Virus record (IMG/VR): IMGVR_UViG_3300030108_004017
Span: 1 to 64,000 of that record
DNA from: a virus
Direction: 5' to 3' (one strand)
DNA: 64,000 bases
The first letter of the stretch is position 1. The number at the start of each line of letters is the position of its first letter. The translations under genes and the position numbers were made by a program. This document shows, in pieces, positions 42,089-48,840 of this stretch. The notes beneath the pieces were generated by a model. It worked only from the letters and a program-made list of their open reading frames with translations. It was not told the DNA's origin and ran no database searches.

Positions 42089-42302
42089 CTACCGAATCCA
42101 TATAACATTCTGTATTACAATAATGTTTTTCCACAACACCATTGAACCTTTCAGCTCGTGGGTTCTTTCTACCCTTATCTTGTTTTACATAGTTGGGTAC
42201 ATCCATTGCCATACGAAAACCTGGTACTTTCGTAACCTTGTATGGAGTGGTTGTAAACTTCCCACAATGCTGACATTTCTTCTTTGGTAATTTCTTAGCC
42301 AT
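42066..42302 (-). CDS. Zinc-binding unknown protein (78 aa)
   Basis: Starts MAKKLPKKKCQHCGKF after GAGGAAAAGA; CQHC and CNTEC give a probable four-Cys zinc site. Basic. Overlaps the glycosylase-like gene by 23 nt. No family recognised. Confidence 0.6.
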   Translation of the reverse strand: MAKKLPKKKCQHCGKFTTTPYKVTKVPGFRMAMDVPNYVKQDKGRKNPRAERFNGVVEKHYCNTECYMDSVDANISPV

Positions 42303-42326
42303 TCTTTTCCTCATATTATTATAACC

Positions 42327-42869
42327 TTACTTTCCTTGTCTAATTATTGTATGTACTGCATCAACATACTCTTTTGCTTCTTTGAGAGAAACTTCTTTAC
42401 CATATACTTCTCTCATCGATTTCCTATAATGTTTTATTGCATTTATTTTTTCATTGTTATTTATAAAGTTTCTTGTTTCCATTTCTAACAGACCATTTTC
42501 ATCTTCTTGTACTTCACCTGATTCTATCTTCTTTCTAACAGCCCATATATTATTAGCCTGTTTCATCATCTCTACTCGTTCACTTGCCAAATCCATCCAA
42601 CCACTATTCAATCTATCTAACCAGTTTTCTGTTAGTATCTGATGTGTATGAAATAAATTTGCATTATCATCTTTATAAGTTGTTGTTTTGAGAATCAACT
42701 CAAGTAGTTTCTCAAGTCTCTCTCCAAACATTTTAGTATTTAGTTTTTTTATATTTTCTGCTCTTTTATTCATAGTCAATCTTGAGATATCATTAGGTAA
42801 ATCATTGATACAAGTAGAGTAATAATCAGACCCATCAATGCCCAAATCATCTCGAACTCCTATATGCAA
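42327..42869 (-). CDS. Unknown helical protein (180 aa)
   Basis: Starts MHIGVRDDLGIDGSDYY. Mostly helical, with a RFNKRAENIKKLNTKMFG-type segment, acidic loop (ESGEVQEDENG) and SLKEAKEYVDAVHTI near the end. No family recognised. Confidence 0.6.
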   Translation of the reverse strand: MHIGVRDDLGIDGSDYYSTCINDLPNDISRLTMNKRAENIKKLNTKMFGERLEKLLELILKTTTYKDDNANLFHTHQILTENWLDRLNSGWMDLASERVEMMKQANNIWAVRKKIESGEVQEDENGLLEMETRNFINNNEKINAIKHYRKSMREVYGKEVSLKEAKEYVDAVHTIIRQGK

Positions 42870-43101
42870 TTATATCTTCTACCTTATGTTCATTACCATC
42901 TGTATCGGTAAATGTCTCTGGTAGTTCATCATAATTGTATGTTGGAAACTTACCGTGTGCTGTCATACTACCTGGTAATCTATATGGTGGACACTCACTC
43001 AAATCACTCTCATCCCATTGTACCATATCTTCACTTCCAAGTATTTGTACAAATGGTTTTGACTCATTGAATAAATGTCTTTGTGCTAATGTAATTTTCA
43101 A
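42847..43101 (-). CDS. Unknown protein (84 aa)
   Basis: Starts MKITLAQRHLFNESKPFV; acidic, with CPPYRLPGSMTAHG. Overlaps the next gene by 23 nt. No family recognised. Confidence 0.6.
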   Translation of the reverse strand: MKITLAQRHLFNESKPFVQILGSEDMVQWDESDLSECPPYRLPGSMTAHGKFPTYNYDELPETFTDTDGNEHKVEDIIAYRSSR

Positions 43102-43283
43102 AATAACTCCAATTGTTTAGGGTTAGGTTTATTCCAATATTTGAACCACTTACCATCTTCATCAATCCAATCATCCCAACTATATTCGGCCATTTGTATT
43201 TGTATGGCCTTCAACATATCAGGTGTTAGGTGGTCTGCTGATTCTAAGGTTATTGGTAATTTATGATGTCTTATCTTTTTCAT
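43098..43283 (-). CDS. Unknown protein (61 aa)
   Basis: Starts MKKIRHHKLPITLESADH; contains MAEYSWDDWIDEDGKWF. Its ATG overlaps the TGA of the small gene upstream. No family recognised. Confidence 0.6.
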   Translation of the reverse strand: MKKIRHHKLPITLESADHLTPDMLKAIQIQMAEYSWDDWIDEDGKWFKYWNKPNPKQLELF

Positions 43284-43417
43284 TTCCAAATTCCTACATC
43301 CCAAGGTTTTCTTGGTTTGTATTTTTTATCTTGTAATTCTTTCGCAAACTTTTCAGATTGTTTTACGATTCTCCATTCTTTATATCTTTGCCACAAATTT
43401 CTAATCCCACTTATCAT
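43280..43417 (-). CDS. Small basic protein (45 aa)
   Basis: Starts MISGIRNLWQRYKEWRIV and ends WDVGIWK. Overlaps the gene on each side. No family recognised. Confidence 0.55.
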   Translation of the reverse strand: MISGIRNLWQRYKEWRIVKQSEKFAKELQDKKYKPRKPWDVGIWK

Positions 43418-43664
43418 CTTTTGATACCTCATATCTGTATGGCATATTGGGTCTCCAATGAATCAATATTCTTTCAGGATAATCGTGTTCGTAACAATAC
43501 TGATAACCCTCTTTCACTTGTGGTGGAATAGGATATCTATGTACGACACTATCTATATCTGTAATGTAAGTTCCTTTCACTGGTTCTGGTTTCTTTTCCA
43601 TATACAAATTTATACAATGAGCAAGAAATATAAATACCAAGATTCCTAATAACTTATGTTTCAT
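43401..43664 (-). CDS. Membrane-anchored/secreted unknown protein (87 aa)
   Basis: Hydrophobic N-terminus (LLGILVFIFLAHCINLY), with a Cys that could be a lipobox (LAHC). The mature part is short (RYPIPPQVKEGYQYCYEHD). Outer or inner membrane location uncertain. Confidence 0.55.
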   Translation of the reverse strand: MKHKLLGILVFIFLAHCINLYMEKKPEPVKGTYITDIDSVVHRYPIPPQVKEGYQYCYEHDYPERILIHWRPNMPYRYEVSKDDKWD

Positions 43665-43837
43665 TACTTTTTACTTTTCTTATTCAAGTTTCTTGGATTT
43701 CCATTTGAGAATAAACTCAATATTGTTGGTGGTAAAAACTTATCAGCATAGTTTCTAACTATTATAAGTTCGTAAAACAATATTGCAGGAATCATAATTA
43801 TTATGGCTATGATTATTGCTAATACTTCATTACTCAT
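43664..43837 (-). CDS. Small membrane protein (57 aa)
   Basis: Starts MSNEVLAIIIAIIIMIPAIL; one helix, then a basic Asn/Lys tail (NLNKKSKK). Overlaps the coiled-coil gene by 4 nt. Unknown role. Confidence 0.6.
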   Translation of the reverse strand: MSNEVLAIIIAIIIMIPAILFYELIIVRNYADKFLPPTILSLFSNGNPRNLNKKSKK

Positions 43838-44025
43838 TTCTTACTCTCTTGAATCTGTAAGACTCGTACCATCTCATCCCATCTGGCATCTCGTTCAGCT
43901 CTTTTCTGTTGAACATCAGGACCCCATTGTTCCATAAACTTTTCTAATATCTTTTCAAGTTTCTCAACTCTTCTCTCAAGTTGTTTTATCTCGAAGTATG
44001 TACCTCGTTTTGCCATTTCACTCAT
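43834..44025 (-). CDS. Coiled-coil protein (63 aa)
   Basis: Starts MSEMAKRGTYFEIKQLERR; heptads EKLEKILEKFMEQ. Overlaps the dUTPase end by 4 nt. No family recognised. Confidence 0.55.
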   Translation of the reverse strand: MSEMAKRGTYFEIKQLERRVEKLEKILEKFMEQWGPDVQQKRAERDARWDEMVRVLQIQESKK

Positions 44026-44489
44026 TTGCCAGTACTCCCAAATCCACCTGTTCCTCTCTTGGTATCAGTAGTCAATTTAGTAAACTGAACCATAGTCTCT
44101 CCAAGTGTTGGAGATACAATCTGAAATAATCTCTCTCCTCGTTTTACCTCGTAAGATTGATTACTCATATTATCTACAGGAACCATAATGTGTCCACGAT
44201 AACCACTATCAATTATACCAACTCCATTTGATTGTCGTAGTGGAGTTCTCCATATACTACTTCTTGGTACTAACATATAACTACACTCTTCCATCTCTAA
44301 AGTCTTTGGGTCAAGTATATGTTTCATTCTTGTACGAATCTCAAAGTCAATCAGTAATGTATCTCCAGCACCTATCCTCACATTGTGAGGAAAATACAAA
44401 TCAATACCAGCATCACCTGTACCTTGTATATGTTTTGTGTATTGGTTTACTTCGGATAATACATCTATATCTAATAAATATTTTGTCAT
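44022..44489 (-). CDS. dut: dUTPase-family protein
   Basis: 155 residues. Motifs in order: DAGIDLYFP (I), VPRSSI (II), NGVGIIDSGYRGHIMVPVDN (III), GERLFQIVSP (IV), RGTGGFGSTGK (V). Converts dUTP to dUMP, keeping uracil out of phage DNA. ATG overlaps the upstream stop (ATGA), so a six-residue longer start was rejected. Motif I normally has DAGxDL; here DAGIDL fits. Confidence 0.9.
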   Translation of the reverse strand: MTKYLLDIDVLSEVNQYTKHIQGTGDAGIDLYFPHNVRIGAGDTLLIDFEIRTRMKHILDPKTLEMEECSYMLVPRSSIWRTPLRQSNGVGIIDSGYRGHIMVPVDNMSNQSYEVKRGERLFQIVSPTLGETMVQFTKLTTDTKRGTGGFGSTGK

Positions 44490-44728
44490 GCTCGTGCCAA
44501 CTCCCACTTAGTTCTTTCTTGTATTTGTTTTATCATACCACCACCTTCGGTCATCATCATAGTTACAAACCATTCCATTACTTCCAATTCATCTTCGAGT
44601 CGGTTGGTTACAAAATCTTCTTCTGGTATACCCATTTCGTGAAACTTCTGTTCCACCCTTTCCAAATGTAAACCTAATAGTTCACAATCCAATATGGTCT
44701 TCTGTTTTTTATTTTTAGTTGTCTCCAT
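44486..44728 (-). CDS. Unknown helical protein (80 aa)
   Basis: Starts METTKNKKQKTILDCELLG; contains RVEQKFHEMGIPEEDF. Acidic and helical. Coupled to dUTPase. Confidence 0.6.
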   Translation of the reverse strand: METTKNKKQKTILDCELLGLHLERVEQKFHEMGIPEEDFVTNRLEDELEVMEWFVTMMMTEGGGMIKQIQERTKWELARA

Positions 44729-44900
44729 CTACATCTATCCTATTTTGTACTTGTTCTTTCAAATAATAAATATCACATCGTGCACCATCAATATAACTTT
44801 TTCCATCTGAATTTGCATCATACTCAGGTAAGTTATAATAGGCATCATCTAATTGACCCTCAATCGATTCTAACATTTCTAAGATTTTTTTCAAAGTCAC
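44715..44900 (-). CDS. Small acidic protein (61 aa)
   Basis: Starts MTLKKILEMLESIEGQLDD; helix then acidic end. Overlaps both neighbours. No family recognised. Confidence 0.6.
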   Translation of the reverse strand: MTLKKILEMLESIEGQLDDAYYNLPEYDANSDGKSYIDGARCDIYYLKEQVQNRIDVDGDN

Positions 44901-45012
44901 GAATAGCCTCCTTTGTATCCATTTTGTTATTGAGTATATTTATCTCAGTTTGAAAGTATGCCCACATTATAAATTGAGAACATACTAATATTCCTATAAT
45001 TATTTCTAACAT
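44860..45012 (-). CDS. Membrane-anchored coiled coil (50 aa)
   Basis: Starts MLEIIIGILVCSQFIMW, one membrane helix, then a coiled coil (INILNNKMDTKEAIRDFE). ATG overlaps the stop of the 104-residue gene. It overlaps the next gene by 41 nt. Confidence 0.55.
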   Translation of the reverse strand: MLEIIIGILVCSQFIMWAYFQTEINILNNKMDTKEAIRDFEKNLRNVRID

Positions 45013-45320
45013 TCTAAGTCTCCACTCATTAGTAAACTACATAATAAAACTTCATCATACTCAGACCAATTTTCTTCGTGGTCTACCCAATACACTTCAC
45101 CACTATCAGTATCATAAATCTCATCTATCATTACATCGTCACCATCATAATGCCAAACAACTGATAAGTTTCTTATTTCGTTTATGTTTATATCTTTCAT
45201 CCTAAGACAACCTGTATTACTCAACATACCCAAAAGAGTCATTTCTCTTGTAGTACCTATATCGTCTACGGTTATCATATGACTTGATTTGAAATTAGTC
45301 TCAAACATCCTATCGTTCAT
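45006..45320 (-). CDS. Unknown acidic protein (104 aa)
   Basis: Starts MNDRMFETNFKSSHMITVDD. Beta-rich, acidic (WVDHEENWSEYDEV). ATG lies inside the 47-residue gene upstream. No family recognised. Confidence 0.6.
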   Translation of the reverse strand: MNDRMFETNFKSSHMITVDDIGTTREMTLLGMLSNTGCLRMKDININEIRNLSVVWHYDGDDVMIDEIYDTDSGEVYWVDHEENWSEYDEVLLCSLLMSGDLEC

Positions 45321-45453
45321 TATGTAACTCCGCCTTCATTTCCCAATACTCACATTCCTCATCACTCATAGTTTTTTCTCCAGCGATGATTGCATCTATT
45401 TCCTCGAAAAAATCGTCCATATCTTTTTTGATGTCTTCAAATATTTCTTTCAT
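45310..45453 (-). CDS. Small acidic helical protein (47 aa)
   Basis: Starts MKEIFEDIKKDMDDFFEE and ends WEMKAELHNER. AAAGGATTTGAA precedes the ATG, and a strong promoter lies about 40 nt upstream. Confidence 0.65.
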   Translation of the reverse strand: MKEIFEDIKKDMDDFFEEIDAIIAGEKTMSDEECEYWEMKAELHNER

Positions 45454-45490
45454 TTCAAATCCTTTATTTTTTAGTTATTTAGTATGGTGT

Positions 45491-45520
45491 AATATACGAA
45501 TAAAACACCATACAAGTCAA
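45491..45520 (-). promoter_or_regulatory. Sigma-70-like promoter
   Basis: Minus strand TTGACT, 18-bp spacer, TATATT; shared family. Likely drives the genes from 45453 down. Confidence 0.75.
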
Positions 45521-45534
45521 GCACTATTTTCAAT

Positions 45535-45906
45535 TTATTTCAAATAATTTGGGCCTGTCCAACTATAGAAGTTAGCGTCCATCAAATCGTCAGTAAAGAT
45601 AGTTCCTCTTTTATGTTTAGCGGGAGCTCTCCAACCAGCGGGTTTGAACACATCACCTTTTTTCATAGGCATGTTTTTGAACATTCCATCGTCCTTAGCG
45701 ACAAATCCCCAAACAGAAGTACCAGTTACAATCTTGTCGAATTTACGACCATTGTCAATACGGATAGTAGAGTTGAATCTCTCAATCATATTGAGTCTAA
45801 CTTCATCTTTAGAATCAACAGGATTACCATTCCAATCAGCGTAAGATTTTCTGATTCCGTCCATTAGGACATTCATTTGATTTTTATAATTCATTTTGTT
45901 TTTCAT
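45535..45906 (-). CDS. Unknown protein (123 aa)
   Basis: Starts MKNKMNYKNQMNVLMDG after AAAGGAAATAAATA. Beta-rich middle (IVTGTSVWGFVAKDDG) and basic PAGWRAPAKHKRGT. Own promoter. No family recognised. Confidence 0.6.
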   Translation of the reverse strand: MKNKMNYKNQMNVLMDGIRKSYADWNGNPVDSKDEVRLNMIERFNSTIRIDNGRKFDKIVTGTSVWGFVAKDDGMFKNMPMKKGDVFKPAGWRAPAKHKRGTIFTDDLMDANFYSWTGPNYLK

Positions 45907-45932
45907 TATTTATTTCCTTTTTATTATACCTA

Positions 45933-45962
45933 AATATACTAATAAAATACTATACAAGTCAA
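45933..45962 (-). promoter_or_regulatory. Sigma-70-like promoter
   Basis: Minus strand TTGACT, 18-bp spacer, TATATT. Confidence 0.75.
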
Positions 45963-45975
45963 GCACTTTCTTCAA

Positions 45976-46275
45976 TTATTTTGAAGAAAGATATGGATTG
46001 ACTTTGGTCAAGTCGCCTTCCATCCAACCTTTGGACTCAGAGTAAACCTGTTTGAACCTACGACCCAAACCACTAATGTCTTTAGATACTCTAACGACTT
46101 CCATACCATTAGTCAAACCAAAGTATTTATTCATTACCTTAGTAATGTACCAAGACTTAGATTTATCATCTAAACACAGATGGTCTGTAAAGCTGAAAGT
46201 TTTACCTTTAGGTGTACGAAGTACAAATCTAAAAGAGTTCATAGTAAGTGGTTTATAGTTAGATACGATTCCCAT
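45976..46275 (-). CDS. Unknown basic protein (99 aa)
   Basis: Starts MGIVSNYKPLTMNSFRFVL; contains RTPKGKTFSFTDHL and SGLGRRFKQVYSESKGW. Basic and predicted alpha/beta. Own promoter. No family recognised. Like its neighbour it is a single-gene unit. Confidence 0.6.
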   Translation of the reverse strand: MGIVSNYKPLTMNSFRFVLRTPKGKTFSFTDHLCLDDKSKSWYITKVMNKYFGLTNGMEVVRVSKDISGLGRRFKQVYSESKGWMEGDLTKVNPYLSSK

Positions 46276-46320
46276 AATGTTATTTCCTTTTGTTTATTAT
46301 TTGGTTATTTATCATACCCT

Positions 46321-46349
46321 AATATACAAAGAAAATCAATACGGGTCAA
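46321..46349 (-). promoter_or_regulatory. Sigma-70-like promoter
   Basis: Minus strand TTGACC, 17-bp spacer, TATATT; one of the best copies of the shared promoter. Confidence 0.8.
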
Positions 46350-46396
46350 GCATTATTTTAAAAAAAGTTAAGATTTTATTTCGTGTTAAATACGCC

Positions 46397-46418
46397 GAGG
46401 GGGGACATAGCCCCCCTC
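46397..46418 (-). terminator. GC-rich hairpin behind the TonB-like gene
   Basis: Perfect 8-bp inverted repeat GAGGGGGG-ACATAG-CCCCCCTC. It lies between the TonB-like stop and the promoter of the next gene. The minus-strand tail is not T-rich, so it may be a weak terminator or a mRNA-end barrier. Confidence 0.5.
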
Positions 46419-46431
46419 TTTGAAAAATGGT

Positions 46432-46770
46432 TTATTTGAAAACGATAGGGAGTGTCATCCTTACGCGTACAGGTCTTCCATTTTGTATGGCTGGTTGGTA
46501 TTTGGTTTGTTTTAGTTTATCTACGATTATGTGATTTAGTTGGATGTTGAAGGTATCTTGAACATATGGGTCTAATACATTACCGTGTTCGTCTATTTCA
46601 AACACTGCTACAACCTTACCTATGAGATTAGTTACTCCATCAGGAATGTCGTGGTATTCCAAACGAAAGTCCTTCACAGGTATTGGTTCTTGACTTTTAC
46701 GAGCACCAAACTCGTAATTTCGGGCCGTCAAGGAGCCCACAAGTAATAAACACAATATTGCCTTTATCAT
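46432..46770 (-). CDS. TonB C-terminal-domain-like secreted protein
   Basis: 112 residues. A short signal peptide (MIKAILCLLLVGSLTARN) is followed by a TonB C-terminal fold: VVAVFEIDEHGNVLDPYV, VDKLKQTKYQPAIQNGRPVRVRMTLPIVF. This resembles the TonB C-terminal consensus (G.V.V.FvvdenG.v.d..v, W.F.PA..nG.PV...v.ipi.F). It has no TM anchor or Pro-rich spacer, unlike full TonB. It would be periplasmic and could compete for outer-membrane receptor TonB boxes. Confidence 0.75.
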   Translation of the reverse strand: MIKAILCLLLVGSLTARNYEFGARKSQEPIPVKDFRLEYHDIPDGVTNLIGKVVAVFEIDEHGNVLDPYVQDTFNIQLNHIIVDKLKQTKYQPAIQNGRPVRVRMTLPIVFK

Positions 46771-46932
46771 TGTATTCTCCTATTTAGTTTGATAGTATGA
46801 CCGACCACCGCAGGTGTTTTATCCTTTCCTACAATGAGTTGCTCTCATCATAGAATCCGATTCGGGTTCCAATGATAAATATAAAATAGTGATTTTAAAA
46901 ACTAAGGTATTTTGTTAGAAATGTGTTAGATT
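46771..46932. other. Gene-free stretch with inverted repeat
   Basis: Between the TonB-like gene and the end of the possible 46-residue gene. It contains an imperfect palindrome GAATCCGATTCGGGTTC near 46857 and a small hairpin (ATGAG/CTCAT) beside it. No promoter or tRNA could be recognised. Confidence 0.4.
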
Positions 46933-47073
46933 CTAATGTTTCTTATTATATTGTTTGATTCGGTATCTCAAGGATGGTCGAGAGTTCAACCACTTTAGAA
47001 TGCGTGTACGATTAGTAGTAATACTGAATAGATTGGATAGGTCATAAAATAATATACTATAAATAAATCTCAT
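46933..47073 (-). CDS. Possible small basic protein (46 aa)
   Basis: Starts MRFIYSILFYDLSNLF and has many Arg/Lys at the end (RPSLRYRIKQYNKKH). The ATG directly follows the MscS-like stop (TAA ATG). No ribosome site, so it depends on coupling. Weak support. Confidence 0.3.
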   Translation of the reverse strand: MRFIYSILFYDLSNLFSITTNRTRILKWLNSRPSLRYRIKQYNKKH

Positions 47074-47418
47074 TTACTTTGGTTTCTGATATTTAGATAA
47101 ATCCAAGTTAGGTAAGGGTTTCTCTATCTTCAAGTCCTTTAGTTTAGAGTTCTGTACCACGAGTTTAGAACCACCAACAATCTTACCATCTATTATGTGG
47201 TATATGAAGAATACTGTTTTCCATATCCCTACTCGTATGATACGACCAGGACTACCATCCACCTCAACAACATCGTCCTCGTTGTAGTCGTTACCTAAGA
47301 ACAACATAATACCATCTACTGCCTCAGAGATAGTATTGTTGAATAATAATAATAGTATGCCAGTAAAGAATAGCCAAGAGTATTCATTTACCAATTCTTG
47401 AATAAAATTCGTTTCCAC
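47074..47418 (-). CDS. Truncated MscS-like beta-domain membrane protein
   Basis: 114 residues, GTG start after AAGGAAACGAAG. One N-terminal helix (WLFFTGILLLLFNNTI) is followed by NDYNEDDVVEVDGSPGRIIRVGIWKTVFF and IVGGSKLVVQNSKLKDL. This matches the beta-domain of MscS channels (FxxGDxVxVxGxxGxVxxIGxxxTxl...xIPNSxl). The full MscS sensor helices and C-terminal cage are absent, so it is at most a pore-lining remnant or an interfering subunit. Confidence 0.7.
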   Translation of the reverse strand: METNFIQELVNEYSWLFFTGILLLLFNNTISEAVDGIMLFLGNDYNEDDVVEVDGSPGRIIRVGIWKTVFFIYHIIDGKIVGGSKLVVQNSKLKDLKIEKPLPNLDLSKYQKPK

Positions 47419-47689
47419 TTCGTTTCCTTATATGATAAGAAACCTAATATGTAATGTCGAGAAGTCTCGTGAGAACACACGATTGATACAATAATAAATA
47501 TTATGTGATATAAGATTATACTACACAAAACGAGCAAAAGTTTCGATATTTGATGATGAACACAATTGACCATCTGCGATGGATACCACAAGTTACATTC
47601 GATAAAAAATATATCACGAAGTGATACGAAAAAAGTAATAAAGCTATAGGTAAAAAAATTGTGCTCGATATGAAAACGAGTCCGAGCCG

Positions 47690-47702
47690 TGTCATTATGT
47701 CA
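47690..47702. promoter_or_regulatory. TGTCA direct-repeat site
   Basis: TGTCA-TTA-TGTCA, two half-sites 8 bp apart. A near-copy lies 48 bp further at 47738-47750 (GGTCA-TTA-TGTCA). Confidence 0.45.
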
Positions 47703-47737
47703 TACTTGCATGAGTTCACGATAAACCTATGGGGGTA

Positions 47738-47750
47738 GGTCATTATGTCA
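47738..47750. promoter_or_regulatory. TGTCA direct-repeat site
   Basis: GGTCA-TTA-TGTCA, part of a 15-bp direct repeat (TCATTATGTCATACT) shared with 47692-47706. Confidence 0.45.
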
Positions 47751-47753
47751 TAC

Positions 47754-47978
47754 TCAGGCACTCGGTAGGTTTAGGTACTCCTCGTACACCCATAGGTCGA
47801 TAAAGAAGTGCTGATAGTCCTCTTCGTACCAATATGGCTTGTTGTTGTGTACCATATAGTGGTTATACATCTCCTCTATGTGGTGAGCCTGTTGTAATAG
47901 ATAGTAGTAGTTGTGATTTACCTTCATACTAATAAGTAGAGAGTTCGGTAAATATTTTTTTGTAAGTATACCGCCCAT
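47754..47978 (-). CDS. Possible unknown protein (74 aa)
   Basis: Acidic and aromatic (YWYEEDYQHFFIDLWVYEEY). Start may be ATG at 47978 or 47927; neither has a good ribosome site. A TGTCA-repeat site is just upstream. No family recognised. Confidence 0.4.
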   Translation of the reverse strand: MGGILTKKYLPNSLLISMKVNHNYYYLLQQAHHIEEMYNHYMVHNNKPYWYEEDYQHFFIDLWVYEEYLNLPSA

Positions 47979-48006
47979 ATCAAATATCGTACCAAACTCG
48001 TGTATA

Positions 48007-48019
48007 TGTCATATTGTCA
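48007..48019. promoter_or_regulatory. TGTCA direct-repeat site
   Basis: TGTCA-TAT-TGTCA, upstream of the possible 74-residue gene. Same layout as the sites at 47690 and 47738. Confidence 0.45.
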
Positions 48020-48081
48020 TAAGTACCGCTTGGATTACCTACCCGACCCACAAAATAATTTACGATTTTTGAAAATAATGC

Positions 48082-48110
48082 TTGACCCGTATATGTTTTT
48101 AATGTTAAAT
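48082..48110 (+). promoter_or_regulatory. Plus-strand sigma-70-like promoter
   Basis: TTGACC, 17-bp spacer, TTAAAT on the plus strand, with the same GCTTGACCCGTAT core as minus-strand promoters. One of only two plus-strand copies. It points towards the small RNA unit. Confidence 0.5.
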
Positions 48111-48147
48111 TAGGATAAGGGTACGAGCTCTTTTATGGGGAGTTGGT

Positions 48148-48219
48148 ATGACAATATGTCAGTATGAGGGGCAAAAAAATAGGGAAGCCAAATCGACTCC
48201 CCTATTTGTGGTGTGGTAA
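48148..48219 (+). CDS. Possible 23-residue peptide, antisense to the small RNA end
   Basis: ATG follows GGGGAG by 6 nt and lies downstream of the plus-strand promoter. Starts MTICQYEGQKN. It overlaps the terminator hairpin of the opposite strand. A plain open frame with weak support. A TGACA-ATA-TGTCA inverted repeat spans 48149-48161. Confidence 0.2.
   Translation: MTICQYEGQKNREAKSTPLFVVW
48173..48207 (-). terminator. Strong rho-independent terminator of the small RNA
   Basis: Minus strand AAATAGGGGAGTC-GATTT-GGCTTCCCTATTT, 13 bp with two or three G-U or T-T-adjusted pairs, then TTTT. A second hairpin (GTGTGGT/ACCACAC) is just before it. Confidence 0.8.
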
Positions 48220-48417
48220 AGGAGGTAAAACCACACTCTTCTAACCTAACTAACCAATCAAATTTTAGGTGTTGGACTGGTTCCCCTCTCTATTCGCGAG
48301 TTCAAGGGTATTCCGAGCTGTCCGTAGACTTTCATTTTAAGGTTCTCACACCACTCAATCCCTACTCCTCTTTCGTGAACTGAGCCAACAAATTCTTTAT
48401 TTTATATCTTTATATCA
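48173..48417 (-). ncRNA. Candidate phage small RNA (about 245 nt)
   Basis: A promoter (-35 at 48447-48452, -10 at 48424-48429) sits upstream and a strong terminator downstream. The terminator has a 13-bp stem between 48177 and 48207, with a 5-nt loop and T run. In between there is only a 25-codon open frame without a ribosome site. It holds internal complementary segments (GTGTGGT/ACCACAC; AGTTCA/TGAACT; GGTGT/ACACC). No known RNA family recognised. Confidence 0.55.
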
Positions 48418-48423
48418 TATCTT

Positions 48424-48452
48424 AATATACGAAGAATAAATGATAAAGTCAA
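48424..48452 (-). promoter_or_regulatory. Sigma-70-like promoter of the small RNA
   Basis: Minus strand TTGACT, 17-bp spacer, TATATT; shared family. Confidence 0.75.
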
Positions 48453-48461
48453 GCACTTTTT

Positions 48462-48767
48462 TTAGAAAGTATCCCAATTATCAAACCCATCTACGAAGTC
48501 AGGATTCTCCTCACAATAGGTTTCCAAGTAATTGTTATCCATCATAGCCCGTATATCTAATTCCTCGTCAGTAAAATACTTTTCTACTATGGTGAAATCT
48601 TTCGGAGAAAGGGCTCTAAACCACTCACAATCCGTGACCATCACATCAACACCACCATCCCAATCAATCGTGTCATCCGTCATTATAGGATAGGTAATAC
48701 CTTGTTTTGTATCAAATATACAGCCCACACTCTTGAGGACTACTTTATCTTCGGTAACTAAATTCAT
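48462..48767 (-). CDS. Unknown acidic protein (101 aa)
   Basis: ATG follows AAGGAATATAAT; the longer frame starts in the promoter. Starts MNLVTEDKVVLKSVG; acidic end (NPDFVDGFDNWDTF). Own promoter. No family recognised. Confidence 0.6.
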   Translation of the reverse strand: MNLVTEDKVVLKSVGCIFDTKQGITYPIMTDDTIDWDGGVDVMVTDCEWFRALSPKDFTIVEKYFTDEELDIRAMMDNNYLETYCEENPDFVDGFDNWDTF

Positions 48768-48793
48768 ATTATATTCCTTGTTTATCATACCCT

Positions 48794-48823
48794 AATATAC
48801 ACATAATATAGTATATAAGTCAA
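48794..48823 (-). promoter_or_regulatory. Sigma-70-like promoter
   Basis: Minus strand TTGACT, 18-bp spacer, TATATT. Confidence 0.75.
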
Positions 48824-48840
48824 GCACTTTTTGTAAAAAA

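Larger units (their letters stand above)
47419..47753. other. Intergenic region with short inverted repeats
   Basis: Over 300 bases without a credible gene. Short minus-strand open frames have no ribosome sites. It holds the inverted repeats CGAGA-AG-TCTCG (47458-47469) and TATCAC-GAA-GTGATA (47612-47626), and the TGTCA repeats at 47690-47702 and 47738-47750. Confidence 0.5.

Noticed and set aside
46840-46890. Possible third tRNA because of TTCGGGTTCC
   Set aside because: No acceptor stem or anticodon arm can be drawn; it is an imperfect palindrome only.
47388-47761. Two overlapping minus-strand frames of 67 and 81 codons
   Set aside because: No ribosome site, no coupling, and they cover short inverted repeats; more likely non-coding.
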